64,000 bases of DNA from Mycolicibacterium sp. TY81 (GTDB lineage: Bacteria > Actinomycetota > Actinomycetes > Mycobacteriales > Mycobacteriaceae). The notes under the pieces were generated by a model. That model was not told the origin of the DNA and ran no database searches. It worked only from the letters and a program-made list of their open reading frames with translations. The position numbers were made by a program, and so were the translations under genes. Shown here piece after piece: positions 15,703 to 24,312 of this stretch. Within the stretch, counting starts at the first letter, position 1. The number at the start of each line of letters is the position of its first letter. The stretch is taken from contig NZ_AP023362.1 in NCBI RefSeq assembly GCF_018326285.1, forward strand, positions 2,418,001-2,482,000. The letters are read 5' to 3'.

Positions 15703-16309
15703 CGGCGAAATCATCACCGGCGACCTGGCACGCATGACCGACATCGGCCCGGACCGGTTGGCCGAATTGCACGACCGGCTGGCCGCGGCCGCCCAGCGCG
15801 ACGGCGTCCTCGACGTCGCCTACCGCATCGTCGACAGTCCCGTCGGTCCGCTGCTGCTGGCGGCGACCGAACAGGGCCTCATCCGTGTCGCCTACGCCAT
15901 CGAAGACCATGACACCGTCCTGCAGCAGCTCGCCGACAAGGTGAGCCCGCGCATCCTGCGGGCACCGGCCCGGCTCGACGCGGTCGCCCGTGAACTCGAC
16001 GAGTACTTCACCCGGACCCGCCGAACCTTCGACGTACCGCTGGATTGGCGGCTGGCCGCCGGATTCCGCGCCGCGGTGCTGCACCACCTGCCGGAGATCG
16101 GCTACGGGCAGACGGCCAGCTATGCCGCTGTCGCCGCGCTGGCCGGCAGCCCCAGGGCGGTCCGCGCCGTCGGCACCGCCTGCGCGAAAAACCCACTGCC
16201 CGTGGTCGTTCCGTGCCACCGCGTGGTCCGCAGCGACGGTGCGATGGGCGGCTACCTCGGCGGTCCGGAAGCCAAGCGCCTCCTACTGGACCTGGAGGCC
16301 GCGGCATGA
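15695..16309 (+). CDS. ogt: Methylated-DNA--protein-cysteine methyltransferase
   Basis: A 204-residue suicide repair protein. It moves the alkyl group from O6-alkylguanine in DNA to Cys174 in the conserved VVVPCHRVVRSDG motif. Residues 130-150 (EIGYGQTASYAAVA) carry the preceding active-site helix. The N-terminal 40 residues are an extension not essential to the fold. It overlaps the sigma-factor stop by 8 bases and the oxygenase start by 4 bases (ATGA), so the three are coupled. It is the C-terminal-Ada equivalent in a split adaptive-response cassette. Confidence 0.95.
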   Translation: MNNGEIITGDLARMTDIGPDRLAELHDRLAAAAQRDGVLDVAYRIVDSPVGPLLLAATEQGLIRVAYAIEDHDTVLQQLADKVSPRILRAPARLDAVARELDEYFTRTRRTFDVPLDWRLAAGFRAAVLHHLPEIGYGQTASYAAVAALAGSPRAVRAVGTACAKNPLPVVVPCHRVVRSDGAMGGYLGGPEAKRLLLDLEAAA

Positions 16310-17016
16310 GCGTCTGGCAGCAGCGTGTCGCCGCCACCGACTGGGGAGCCGTCCGCACCGAGCTCGAGACCGTCGGCGGCGCGCTGACCGGACCTCTCGT
16401 CACGCCGGCCGAGGCCGCCGAGCTGGCGGCGATCTACCCCGACGCGAGCCGATTCCGCTCGACCATCGACATGGCCCGCTACCGGTTCGGCGAAGGCCAG
16501 TACCGCTATTTTCACCGGCCCTACCCGGAGATCGTCACCGAGCTCAAGTACGCGCTGTACCCGCGGCTGCTGCCGATCGCCCGCGACTGGTGGACGCGGC
16601 TGCGCCGCGATCCGCCGTGGCCCGACAGTTTCGACGACTGGCTGGACACCTGCCACCGGGCCGGGCAGACGCGCACCACCGCACTGTTGCTCAAGTACGG
16701 CGCCGGCGGCTGGTGCGCCCTGCACCAGGATCTGTACGGGGACTTGGTCTTTCCGCTGCAGGTCGTCATCAATCTGACCCGGCCGGAGGTCGACTACACC
16801 GGCGGCGAATTCCTGCTGTACGAGCAGCGGCCCCGCGCGCAGTCGCGTGGCTCGGCGATCTCCATCCCGTTCGGACACGGACTGGTCATCACCACGCGCG
16901 AACGGCCGGTGGCATCGAAACGCGGGTGGGCCGTCGGCCCTGTGCGCCATGGTGTTTCGACGCTGCGCTCGGGAAACCGGATGACCCTCGGCCTGATCTT
17001 CCACGACGCCGCCTGA
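16306..17016 (+). CDS. 2OG-Fe(II) oxygenase, probable nucleic-acid dealkylase
   Basis: A 236-residue protein with the non-haem iron facial triad visible as H140-x-D142 (LHQDLYGD) and H215, and a 2-oxoglutarate-binding Arg at R225 (RSGNRMTLGL). The sequence resembles the Oxygenase-NA family (PF09859), which is proposed to demethylate damaged DNA or RNA oxidatively, as AlkB does. It is preceded by ogt (ATGA overlap) and followed two bases later by an Ada zinc-domain gene, which supports DNA alkylation repair over protein or small-molecule hydroxylation. Enzymology of the family is poorly known. Confidence 0.8.
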   Translation: MSVWQQRVAATDWGAVRTELETVGGALTGPLVTPAEAAELAAIYPDASRFRSTIDMARYRFGEGQYRYFHRPYPEIVTELKYALYPRLLPIARDWWTRLRRDPPWPDSFDDWLDTCHRAGQTRTTALLLKYGAGGWCALHQDLYGDLVFPLQVVINLTRPEVDYTGGEFLLYEQRPRAQSRGSAISIPFGHGLVITTRERPVASKRGWAVGPVRHGVSTLRSGNRMTLGLIFHDAA

Positions 17017-17018
17017 GC

Positions 17019-17267
17019 ATGTACACGCTCATCGATGCGCAGGGCCGCACCTACGTCAGCGCGACGCCGGGGCGCCTGGGCGGCCATCGGCGCAACAAGC
17101 TCTACGGCAGGCTGGACTGCCCGTCGGCGCTGCGGGCCATTGCCAAGGGCGGCTACGTGACCCATCGGGTGTTCTTCGCCGATGAGACCGCTGCCGTCGC
17201 TGCCGGATACCGCCGCTGCGCGGTGTGCCTCCCCGAGACGTACCGGCGGTGGAAGGACCGTCATTGA
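17019..17267 (+). CDS. Stand-alone Ada-type metal-binding domain protein
   Basis: An 82-residue protein made of one Ada N-terminal-like zinc domain. C34 in GRLDCPSA aligns with Ada Cys38, the methyl-phosphotriester acceptor, and C67/C70 (RRCAVC) with Cys69/Cys72. The fourth Ada ligand, Cys42, is missing; H49 (THRVFF) is a possible substitute. The domain would either sense or repair methylphosphotriesters, or simply bind metal. It ends the sigma-ogt-oxygenase operon, separated by two bases. There is no AraC-type DNA-binding domain, so it cannot act as the activator that E. coli Ada is. Confidence 0.75.
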   Translation: MYTLIDAQGRTYVSATPGRLGGHRRNKLYGRLDCPSALRAIAKGGYVTHRVFFADETAAVAAGYRRCAVCLPETYRRWKDRH

Positions 17268-17354
17268 TCCTCGCGCGACACATCGATCCGGCAGTGGGTC
17301 GCCGCCAACCGATGTGACCTGGGTCCTTGGCGCCCGTCGGTACACTCGCCAAAG

Positions 17355-18113
17355 ATGATCGACGCCTCGGCAGCCGCCGCTGCACCATGCCTACCGACCG
17401 GCTCACCAGCCGTGCGGCACCCGCGCGTCTACATCGACGTGGCCGTGGTGGTGGCCGTTCTGGTCGCGACCAACCTGCTGGCCCACTTCACGACCCCCTG
17501 GGCGAACATCGTCGTCGTGCCCCTCGCGGCGCTCGGGCTGGTGGCCCTGGTCCGTAAACGGGGCCTCGGGTGGACCGAGCTGGGACTCGGCCGCGCGCAC
17601 TGGCGGACCGGCATGCGCTACGCGCTCGGCGCCATTCTGCTTGTCGGGTCGGTGATCGCCGTCGGCGTCCTGCTGCCCTGGACCCGCCCGATGTTCCTCA
17701 ACAACCACTACGCGACGATCTCCGGCGCCCTGCTCGCGTCGATGATCGTCATTCCGCTGCAGACCGTCATCCCCGAGGAACTGGCCTTCCGCGGCGTACT
17801 GCACGGCACGCTCGACCGGGCCTGGGGATTCCGCGGCGTCGCCGCCGCCGGCTCACTGTTGTTCGGCCTCTGGCACATCGCCACCTCGTTGGGCCTGACC
17901 AGCAGCAACGTCGGATTCACCCGCGTGCTCGGCGGCGGGGTGGCCGGCATGATCGCCGGCGTCGCGATGGCCGTCGTCGCGACCGCGGCCGCGGGATTCG
18001 TCTTCACCTGGCTGCGGCGTCGGTCCGGAAGCCTGCTTGCGCCGATCGCGCTGCACTGGTCGCTCAACGGCATGGGCGCACTCGCCGCGGCCGCCGTCTG
18101 GCACTTCAGCTAG
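17355..18113 (+). CDS. CPBP-family intramembrane metalloprotease
   Basis: A 252-residue polytopic membrane protein (about seven hydrophobic segments). CPBP/Abi motif 1 reads PEELAFRGVL near residue 139, with the catalytic Glu-Glu and Arg; motif 2 reads FGLWHIATS near 174; motif 3 is LLAPIALHWSLNGMG near 228, with His and Asn. These relatives of Rce1 cleave or modify membrane peptides; some protect against bacteriocins. It probably corresponds to Rv1863c. The ATG at 17355 is used. It follows the Ada-domain gene on the same strand after an 87-base gap. Confidence 0.9.
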   Translation: MIDASAAAAAPCLPTGSPAVRHPRVYIDVAVVVAVLVATNLLAHFTTPWANIVVVPLAALGLVALVRKRGLGWTELGLGRAHWRTGMRYALGAILLVGSVIAVGVLLPWTRPMFLNNHYATISGALLASMIVIPLQTVIPEELAFRGVLHGTLDRAWGFRGVAAAGSLLFGLWHIATSLGLTSSNVGFTRVLGGGVAGMIAGVAMAVVATAAAGFVFTWLRRRSGSLLAPIALHWSLNGMGALAAAAVWHFS

Positions 18114-18226
18114 GCCTCCCGCCCCGCGACTGGCCCCCGAACCGTCACCAGATTGCTGCGTTTCAGACGTGTTTGTCGTGCTCCGAACCGGGCTAGCCTC
18201 GAGATGTATCAGTCAATCGAAAGGTC

Positions 18227-18505
18227 ATGACAATGATGCACATCGTCTGGTTGATTCTTCTCGGCCTCGTCGTCGGAGCCATCGCCCGGTTCGTCGTACC
18301 CGGTAAGGACGACATGGGGTGGATCCTCACGTGCGTGCTGGGTATCGCAGGTGGTTATGTCGGCGGCACGCTGAGCAGTGTCGTCTACGCACCGCACAAG
18401 CTCGATTTCCGCCCGCCGATCGAGCACTCGTTCTGGGGTGCGCTGGTCGGCGCGGTGATCCTCGTCCTGCTCTACCGCTTCGTGAAGTCGAAGAGTTCTA
18501 CGTAG
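18227..18505 (+). CDS. GlsB/YeaQ/YmgE-family (transglycosylase-associated) small membrane protein
   Basis: A 92-residue protein with three hydrophobic segments rich in Gly (GLVVGAIARFVVPG, LTCVLGIAGGYVGGTL and WGALVGAVILVLLYRFV). This pattern is the GlsB/YeaQ/YmgE family, linked to general or envelope stress; no enzymatic activity is known. The position corresponds to Rv1861. The ATG at 18227 is listed, but AAAGG at 18220-18224 suits the in-frame ATG at 18233 better. A strong two-way terminator follows. Confidence 0.85.
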   Translation: MTMMHIVWLILLGLVVGAIARFVVPGKDDMGWILTCVLGIAGGYVGGTLSSVVYAPHKLDFRPPIEHSFWGALVGAVILVLLYRFVKSKSST

Positions 18506-18515
18506 AACTCGACAC

Positions 18516-18562
18516 AAAGAATCGAGGACCGCGCCCGGTTGGGCACGGTCCTCGATTCTTTT
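18516..18562. terminator. Bidirectional terminator between the small membrane gene and apa
   Basis: A perfect 16-bp stem (18516-18531 with 18546-18561) with a 14-base loop, flanked by AAAG on one side and CTTTT on the other. It sits between convergent stops at 18505 and 18569, so it can serve both. Confidence 0.88.
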
Positions 18563-18568
18563 GAGCGA

Positions 18569-19591
18569 CTATCCGGCGGGGGCCATCTCCGGCGGCGCGT
18601 TCGTCACCGGCACCGGCACGCCGACCATCGGGTGGGCCGGATCGGCAGGCTTGGGCGGGGCGTTCGGGTCGACCGGAGGTGGCGGCGGCGGGTTCCACGG
18701 GCGGATCGACTGGGCCAGCGTCACCGCTGCGGCCTTGTCGACCGGGTGGTTGCCCGAACCCAGCCACACGACGAACCACCGCTGCGGGTTGCGCTGGCTG
18801 CGAATGGTGGCGTCCGGCGGCGGGTTGCCGACGACGCCCGCCCAGATCTGGCCGTTGGGCTTGCCCGTATCGGTGAACTTGACCTCGTAGAACGACGCCG
18901 CGCCCGGCAGCGTCCCGGCGGTGAGCGCCGTGGTCTCCTGGCCGACGCGGGTGCCCGGGAAGGGCATGAAGAACTCGCCCATGTCCGAGGCCAACCGGTT
19001 GGCGGCCTTGCCGTTGTCGGATTCGGCACCGGCGAACAGCTTGAGGTCCAGACGACCCAGCAGCACGCTGGTGTCACTCGGGGCCTGCTCCGAACCCGCG
19101 GCCGGGGCCTTGGTCAGCAGCGCCTGGCCGTAGGACAGCTGCGTGGCATCGGCGATCTTCCAGCCTTGCGGCACAACGTAACTGAAGCCACCGGCGTCGT
19201 TGTTGACGCGTCCGGGCTCGGGCGCGGGCGCCGGAGCTGCCGCAGGTGCGGCGGGCGCGGCTCCCGGTGCGGCCGGAGCTGCCGGCGCACCCGGCGCGGC
19301 CGATGGCGGCGGCGCGGCGTTGGGATCAGCCGGAGGTGCGGCCGGGTCCGGCGCGGGCGGCGGCGGGGCCCACGGCGGCGGTGCCGGCGCGTCGACCGGA
19401 GGCGCCGGTTCCCCAGCCGGGGCGGGTGCCGGAGCTGGAGCCGGGGCGGGCGCAGGAGCTGGCGGCACCGGGTCGGCATACGAGATCGCGCTCGGCAGCG
19501 CGATGGCCGCGGCCGCCGCGCCTGCCACAGCAGCAGTCAGGGATTTCGGAAGGCGTTTGCGGGCACTTGTCCGCGCATCCGGGTGTCGCAT
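18569..19591 (-). CDS. apa: Alanine/proline-rich secreted glycoprotein Apa (fibronectin attachment protein)
   Basis: A 340-residue secreted protein. A basic n-region and hydrophobic core (residues 1-40) end in SYA|DP, the same mature start (DP) as M. tuberculosis Apa. Residues about 42-125 are almost entirely Ala-Pro repeats. A globular domain follows from NNDAGGFSYVVPQGW to residue 310, then a Pro-rich tail. In M. tuberculosis the protein (Rv1860, MPT32) is mannosylated and binds fibronectin and lectins. It lies downstream of modC on the same strand, as in M. tuberculosis. The low-complexity tract encourages many false frames on the opposite strand. Confidence 0.93.
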   Translation of the reverse strand: MRHPDARTSARKRLPKSLTAAVAGAAAAAIALPSAISYADPVPPAPAPAPAPAPAPAPAGEPAPPVDAPAPPPWAPPPPAPDPAAPPADPNAAPPPSAAPGAPAAPAAPGAAPAAPAAAPAPAPEPGRVNNDAGGFSYVVPQGWKIADATQLSYGQALLTKAPAAGSEQAPSDTSVLLGRLDLKLFAGAESDNGKAANRLASDMGEFFMPFPGTRVGQETTALTAGTLPGAASFYEVKFTDTGKPNGQIWAGVVGNPPPDATIRSQRNPQRWFVVWLGSGNHPVDKAAAVTLAQSIRPWNPPPPPPVDPNAPPKPADPAHPMVGVPVPVTNAPPEMAPAG

Positions 19592-19758
19592 GGGGACGAA
19601 AATACAGTGTTACCGGCGTGACGCAAGTGCGAGTTGCGGCTAATTCTCCGGCGAGTCGGTTAGCTCGCTTCCGGCATCCGGACAGACCACGGCGATATCG
19701 GTCCGTTGCTGAGGCGTCGCGCCGCCCCGATGCGGCCCGGGACGGGCCGGGCGTGCCG

Positions 19759-20847
19759 TCAGGCGGGCCGAATCGCCACGTCCCGCGGATCGACGCCGAA
19801 GTACACCTGCTCCCCCGGAATCAGCCGGAGACCTGCCGCCGCCTCCGCGCTGATATCGGCCGCCAGACCTCCACCGCCGTCGTCCGTCGCCTCGGCGCGG
19901 ACGCGGATGACGGGGCCGCGGTGATCCAGTTCCGCGACGCCAACCGCGACGACGTTGACGTCGGCCGCCGGCACCTCACGGGACACCGACACCGCCGCCG
20001 GAGCGAACACCGCGATCGCCGGATCGCCCGGCGTCACCTCTGGCCCCCATACACCGCGCCACGTCTGCCCCGCGGCCAGCAGGGAACCTCCGTCCGCGCC
20101 CGCGTGCCCGCTGACCAGATTCACGCCCGCGAACCGCGCCCCGAAGGTCGTCCGCGGTGCGGTCAGCACGTCGGCGACGGCGCCTGATTCGACGATGCGG
20201 CCGCCCTCGATGACCGCCACCCGGTCCGCCAACGTGACGACGTCCAGCACGTCGTGGCTGACCAGCACCGAGCTGCGTCCGTCCGTCGCCAGGACACCGC
20301 GCAGCAGCCGGCGCATCGCCGATGCCGCCGCGACGTCGAGGCCGGACAGCGGTTCGTCGAGCAGCAGCACGTCGGGTTCCGCGGCCAGCGCCCGGGCCAG
20401 CGCGACCCGTTGCGCCTGACCACCCGACAGTTGTCCCGGCCGGCGATCGGCCAGTTCGGTGGCACCCACCTCACCGAGCCAGCGTGCGGCCGTCCGCCGC
20501 GCCTCGGCATGTACGCCCCGGCGACGGTGCTGACGGGCCCGGGGCCCGAATGCCACGTTGCCCGCGACCGTCAGATGGGGAAACAGCGCCGGGTCCTGCA
20601 GCAGCAGGCCGACCCGCCGGTTGTGCACCGCGACATGCCGGCCGGCCGCCGTGTCCGTCAGTCGGCGCCCGCCCACTGTGACGGAGCCCGCGTCGGGCCG
20701 CAGCAGGCCCGCGATCACGTGCAGCACACTCGATTTCCCCGCGCCATTGGGCCCGACGACGGCCAGCACCTCGCCGGCCGCGACATCGAACTCCACGTCG
20801 ATGCCCCGGTCTTCGACGACCGCGCGCACCGCGAGACCGCCCGTCAC
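19759..20847 (-). CDS. modC: Molybdate ABC transporter ATP-binding protein
   Basis: A 362-residue ATPase. Walker [10 protein letters not shown] lies near residue 33, signature LSGGQAQR near 139, and Walker [12 protein letters not shown] near 158. A C-terminal TOBE/MOP-type domain follows from about residue 290 and probably binds molybdate. It starts with a GTG that overlaps the modB stop (GTGA). It powers the ModB permease and ModA lipoprotein for molybdate import, needed for molybdopterin enzymes. It corresponds to Rv1859. Confidence 0.95.
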   Translation of the reverse strand: MTGGLAVRAVVEDRGIDVEFDVAAGEVLAVVGPNGAGKSSVLHVIAGLLRPDAGSVTVGGRRLTDTAAGRHVAVHNRRVGLLLQDPALFPHLTVAGNVAFGPRARQHRRRGVHAEARRTAARWLGEVGATELADRRPGQLSGGQAQRVALARALAAEPDVLLLDEPLSGLDVAAASAMRRLLRGVLATDGRSSVLVSHDVLDVVTLADRVAVIEGGRIVESGAVADVLTAPRTTFGARFAGVNLVSGHAGADGGSLLAAGQTWRGVWGPEVTPGDPAIAVFAPAAVSVSREVPAADVNVVAVGVAELDHRGPVIRVRAEATDDGGGGLAADISAEAAAGLRLIPGEQVYFGVDPRDVAIRPA

Positions 20848-21647
20848 GGCCGGGCCTCCGCCTCGAACGGCCCGCGACCGAACCGCGCGCCGCCCGTCAC
20901 GAGCACCACGATGGCCGCGACCACCACCAGCACCAGCGACAATGCCACGGCGGCATCGGCGTCGGCCTCGCGCTGCAGATAGATCTCCAGCGGCAGCGTC
21001 CGCGTCACGCCCTCGCGGGAACCGGCGAACGTCAGCGTGGCGCCGAACTCGCCCAGCGACCGCGCGAACGCCAGGACCGAGCCCGACACCAGACCCGGGG
21101 CCAGCATCGGCAGCGTGACCCGGCGCCACACCGTGGTCGGTCGGGCGCCCAGCGTGGCCGCGACCGCCTCGTACTGTGACCCGGCCGTACGGGCCGCGCC
21201 TTCCAGGGCGATCACCAGGAACGGCAGGGAGACGAACGTCTGCGCCAGCACGACCGCCGTCGTCGAGAAGGCGATGTGCACACCCGCCGCGTCCAGGTAC
21301 CTGCCGATCAGCCCCAGCCGGCCGAAGGCGTACAACAGCGCGATACCGCCGACGACCGGCGGCAACACCAACGGCAGCAGGATCAGTGGGCGGGTCCAGC
21401 GCACCACCCGGGAGCCGCTGCGCGCCAGGACCAGCGCCATCGGCACACCCAGCACCACGCAGAGCACGGTGCTGGCCGCGGCGGTCTTGAGACTCAGGGC
21501 CAGCGCGGTCACCGACGAGTCGCTGCTGATGAGCTCCAGGAATCGCGACCAGTCGACCTTCGCCGCGACCGCGATCAGCGGGAGGACGACGAACACCGCA
21601 CCCAGAGCCGCCGGGACGTAGATCCAGCGCGGCAGCCCGGGGTTCAA
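20844..21647 (-). CDS. modB: Molybdate ABC transporter permease
   Basis: A 267-residue integral membrane protein with about six helices. The cytoplasmic EAA loop that contacts the ATPase reads [23 protein letters not shown] near residues 157-179. The start is a TTG at 21647 that overlaps the modA stop (TTGA); no better start lies nearby, and the length fits ModB (Rv1858). Coupled translation of modA-modB-modC is clear from the overlaps. Confidence 0.93.
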   Translation of the reverse strand: MNPGLPRWIYVPAALGAVFVVLPLIAVAAKVDWSRFLELISSDSSVTALALSLKTAAASTVLCVVLGVPMALVLARSGSRVVRWTRPLILLPLVLPPVVGGIALLYAFGRLGLIGRYLDAAGVHIAFSTTAVVLAQTFVSLPFLVIALEGAARTAGSQYEAVAATLGARPTTVWRRVTLPMLAPGLVSGSVLAFARSLGEFGATLTFAGSREGVTRTLPLEIYLQREADADAAVALSLVLVVVAAIVVLVTGGARFGRGPFEAEARP

Positions 21648-22438
21648 GGCTGTGCGAACCCGAACTGCGCCAGGGTCTGGCGGCCCGTGTCACTCGTGAC
21701 CAGGTCGACGAACCGCTGGGCAGCCGAGGCGTCGGCCGCCGACTTCAGCACCCCGATCGGGTAGATGTTCACCGCCGACGCCGCCTGCGGGAACTCGACC
21801 GTGGCCACATTGTCGCCCGCCGACTTGGCGTCGGTCTGATAGACGAGCCCCGCGTCGGCCTGGCCGCTGGTGACCTTGTTCAGCACGTCGGTCACCGACG
21901 TCTCCTCACTGACCGGCTTGAGTTCGACGCCGACGATCTTCTCGGCCTTCCGCGTCGCCGTGCCGCACGGCACCTGACGGGCACACACCACGACGTTCAG
22001 TCCGGGCCGGGCCAGATCACCGAAGTTGCCCACATGCTTGGGGTTTCCCGGCGGGGTCACGATGACGAGCGTGTTGGCGGCGAAGTTCACCGGGGTGCCC
22101 GCGAGCAACCCGGCCTTGGCCGCCTTGGTCATGTTGTTGGCGTCGGCCGAGGCGAACACATCGGCCTTCGCGCCCTGCGTCAGCTGTTCGACCAACGACG
22201 ACGAGCCCGCGAAGTTGAACTGCACGTCCGCGCCCGGGTTCTCCTTCTTGTAGCGGTCGGCGAGCGCGGTGAATGCCTGCTTCAGGGACGCCGCCGCGTA
22301 CACGTTGACGACGGGGCCCGAGGTCTTGTGCTCCGAACCGCATCCGGACAACGCTCCGACTCCGCCGAGCAGGACCGATACCGCCACAGCGCGCATCAAC
22401 TTGCGCATGAGCCACATGCGCAAAACCCTAGGGGTCAT
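21644..22438 (-). CDS. modA: Molybdate-binding lipoprotein
   Basis: A 264-residue periplasmic-type binding protein anchored as a lipoprotein: the signal peptide ends in LSGC (lipobox), so the mature N-terminus would be that Cys. The body has ModA features: [15 protein letters not shown] near 45 and a [22 protein letters not shown] oxyanion-site region. It captures molybdate or tungstate for ModBC. Starts at 22438, 22417 and 22408 are all in frame; GGAGG lies just one base before the first, so the exact start is uncertain. It is divergent from the SDR gene. Confidence 0.93.
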   Translation of the reverse strand: MTPRVLRMWLMRKLMRAVAVSVLLGGVGALSGCGSEHKTSGPVVNVYAAASLKQAFTALADRYKKENPGADVQFNFAGSSSLVEQLTQGAKADVFASADANNMTKAAKAGLLAGTPVNFAANTLVIVTPPGNPKHVGNFGDLARPGLNVVVCARQVPCGTATRKAEKIVGVELKPVSEETSVTDVLNKVTSGQADAGLVYQTDAKSAGDNVATVEFPQAASAVNIYPIGVLKSAADASAAQRFVDLVTSDTGRQTLAQFGFAQP

Positions 22439-22527
22439 TCCTCCGCGTGGCGAGTTTCGTCAGCTAGCTACTGTCCAGTAACATGGCGGCAACCGCGTTC
22501 AGCGTTGCACACGAGGAGGCCCTGTTC

Positions 22528-23199
22528 ATGGACGTTCTGGTCACCGGAGGCGATACCGATCTCGGCCGCGTCATCGCCGCGGGATTCCGCGACGCCGGGC
22601 ACAACGTCACCATCGCCGGCGCCCGCCGCGACGAGCTCGAAGTGGCCGCCAAGGAACTCGAAGTCGAGTCGATCGTGCTGGACAACACCGACGGCGCCGC
22701 GCTGGAGCAGATGCGCGACAAGCTGCCGCAGCACCTCGACACCATCGTGAACGTCCCGGCTCCCGCCTGGTCCGCCGGCGACCCGCGCACCTACACCCTG
22801 GCCGAGCGCGCCGCCGTATGGCGCAACACGCTCGACTCCTCGCTGCTGTCGGCCGTCCTGACCGTCCAGATCCTCGGCGACCAGATGCGTTCGGGCGGTG
22901 CCATCGTGACCGTCGTGCCGGAGTGCCCCAAGGACGGCACCGCCGACGCCGCGATCAAGGCGGCCGTGTCGAACTGGACCGCCGGCCAGGCCGAGCACTT
23001 CGGCGTCCGCGGCATCACGATCAACGTGGTCGCCGCCGGCCGCGGCTCGGAAGCGGGCTACGACGGCGTCGAGACCGGCGGTGCGACCGTCGGGTCCGAG
23101 CTGACCAAGCTCGCGCTCTTCCTGACCACGCCCGCAGCCCGCCACATCACCGGCGAGACGCTGCACGTGAGCGCCGGTGCGCTCGCAACCTTCGCCTGA
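22528..23199 (+). CDS. SDR-family oxidoreductase
   Basis: A 223-residue short-chain dehydrogenase-like protein. The N-terminal TGGDTDLGRVIAAGF is a variant TGxxxGxG nucleotide-binding motif. The usual catalytic Tyr-x3-Lys is not obvious: the equivalent helix reads ADAAIKAAVSNWTAGQAEHFG, where Ala replaces Tyr before Lys. It may be catalytically altered. The start is the ATG at 22528, 8 bases after GAGGAGG. It corresponds to Rv1856c. It reads in the same direction as the F420-dependent oxidoreductase and ndh downstream. Confidence 0.88.
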   Translation: MDVLVTGGDTDLGRVIAAGFRDAGHNVTIAGARRDELEVAAKELEVESIVLDNTDGAALEQMRDKLPQHLDTIVNVPAPAWSAGDPRTYTLAERAAVWRNTLDSSLLSAVLTVQILGDQMRSGGAIVTVVPECPKDGTADAAIKAAVSNWTAGQAEHFGVRGITINVVAAGRGSEAGYDGVETGGATVGSELTKLALFLTTPAARHITGETLHVSAGALATFA

Positions 23200-23283
23200 T
23201 CCGGATTTATTCCCGTTTCGCCCGGGCTTCGCGCCCGGCGAAACGCAGGACGCGACAAGGTGGTTGGTGACTAGGGTCGAATC

Positions 23284-24213
23284 GTGACGATTCGATTCGC
23301 TCTCCAGATTCCCAACTTCTCCTACGGCACCGGCGTCAGCGAGCTGTACCCGACCGTCGTCGCCCAGGCGCGGGAGGCCGAGGCCGCCGGCTTCGACTCC
23401 GTCTTCGTGATGGACCACTTCTATCAGCTGCCGATGATCGGCACCCCCGATCAGCCGATGCTCGAGGCGTACACCGCGCTCGGTGGCCTCGCGGCCGCGA
23501 CCCAGAAGGTGCAGCTGGGCACCATGGTCACCGGCAACACCTACCGCAATCCGACGCTGCTGGCCAAGGCCATCACCACGCTCGACGTCATGAGCCAGGG
23601 CCGCGCGATCCTCGGCATCGGCACCGGCTGGTTCGAGCTCGAGCACGAGCAGCTCGGATTCGACTTCGGCACCTTCACCGACCGGTTCAACCGCCTGAAC
23701 GAGTCACTGCAGATCGTGCTGCCGATGCTCAAGGGCGAGCGCCCGACCTTCAGCGGCCAGTACTACCGCACCGTCGAAGCCATGGCCAACCCCCGCTACC
23801 GCGACCACATCCCCCTGCTGATCGGCGGCCGCGGCGAGAAGAAGACCATCCCGCTGGCGGCACGGCACTTCGACCACCTGAACATCATCGGCGGCTTCGA
23901 AGAGCTGCCCCACAAGCTGGGCGTCGTCCGCGACGCTTGCGAGAAGATCGACCGCGACCCGGCGACCCTCGAAACCAGCATGCTGCTCACCGCGCTCATC
24001 GACGACCGGGCGACTCCCGCCGCGATCCCCGAGGCCAACCGCCAGAACATGGTCGCCGGCAGCGCCGAAAGCGTCGCCGAACAATTGAAGGCCAAGGTGT
24101 TCGACGTCGGCGTCGACGGCGTCATCATCAACATCCCGACGCAGGTCACGGGCTACGTACCCGGCGTCATCGCCGCACTCGGAGCTGCCCTGCATTCGGT
24201 GATCGGCGCCTAG
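23284..24213 (+). CDS. LLM-class F420-dependent oxidoreductase
   Basis: A 309-residue TIM-barrel protein of the luciferase-like monooxygenase superfamily. VFVMDHFYQLP near residue 41, a LGTMVTGNTYRNPTLLAKAITTLDVMSQGRAILGIGTGW stretch (about 80-118) and GGRGEKKTIPLAARHFDHLN are characteristic of the mycobacterial F420 group. It transfers hydride from or to cofactor F420 on an unknown substrate. It starts with a GTG and corresponds to Rv1855c. It lies between the SDR and ndh, all on the plus strand. Confidence 0.92.
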   Translation: MTIRFALQIPNFSYGTGVSELYPTVVAQAREAEAAGFDSVFVMDHFYQLPMIGTPDQPMLEAYTALGGLAAATQKVQLGTMVTGNTYRNPTLLAKAITTLDVMSQGRAILGIGTGWFELEHEQLGFDFGTFTDRFNRLNESLQIVLPMLKGERPTFSGQYYRTVEAMANPRYRDHIPLLIGGRGEKKTIPLAARHFDHLNIIGGFEELPHKLGVVRDACEKIDRDPATLETSMLLTALIDDRATPAAIPEANRQNMVAGSAESVAEQLKAKVFDVGVDGVIINIPTQVTGYVPGVIAALGAALHSVIGA

Positions 24214-24312
24214 CCGGGCCCGGTGGGGCATCTCACTGCATTGATCGATTCAGCTGCGACTAGCCTGTGTATGTAAACAGTCTTGTAGTAGTACGTCGAG
24301 GAGCCCCTCAAC

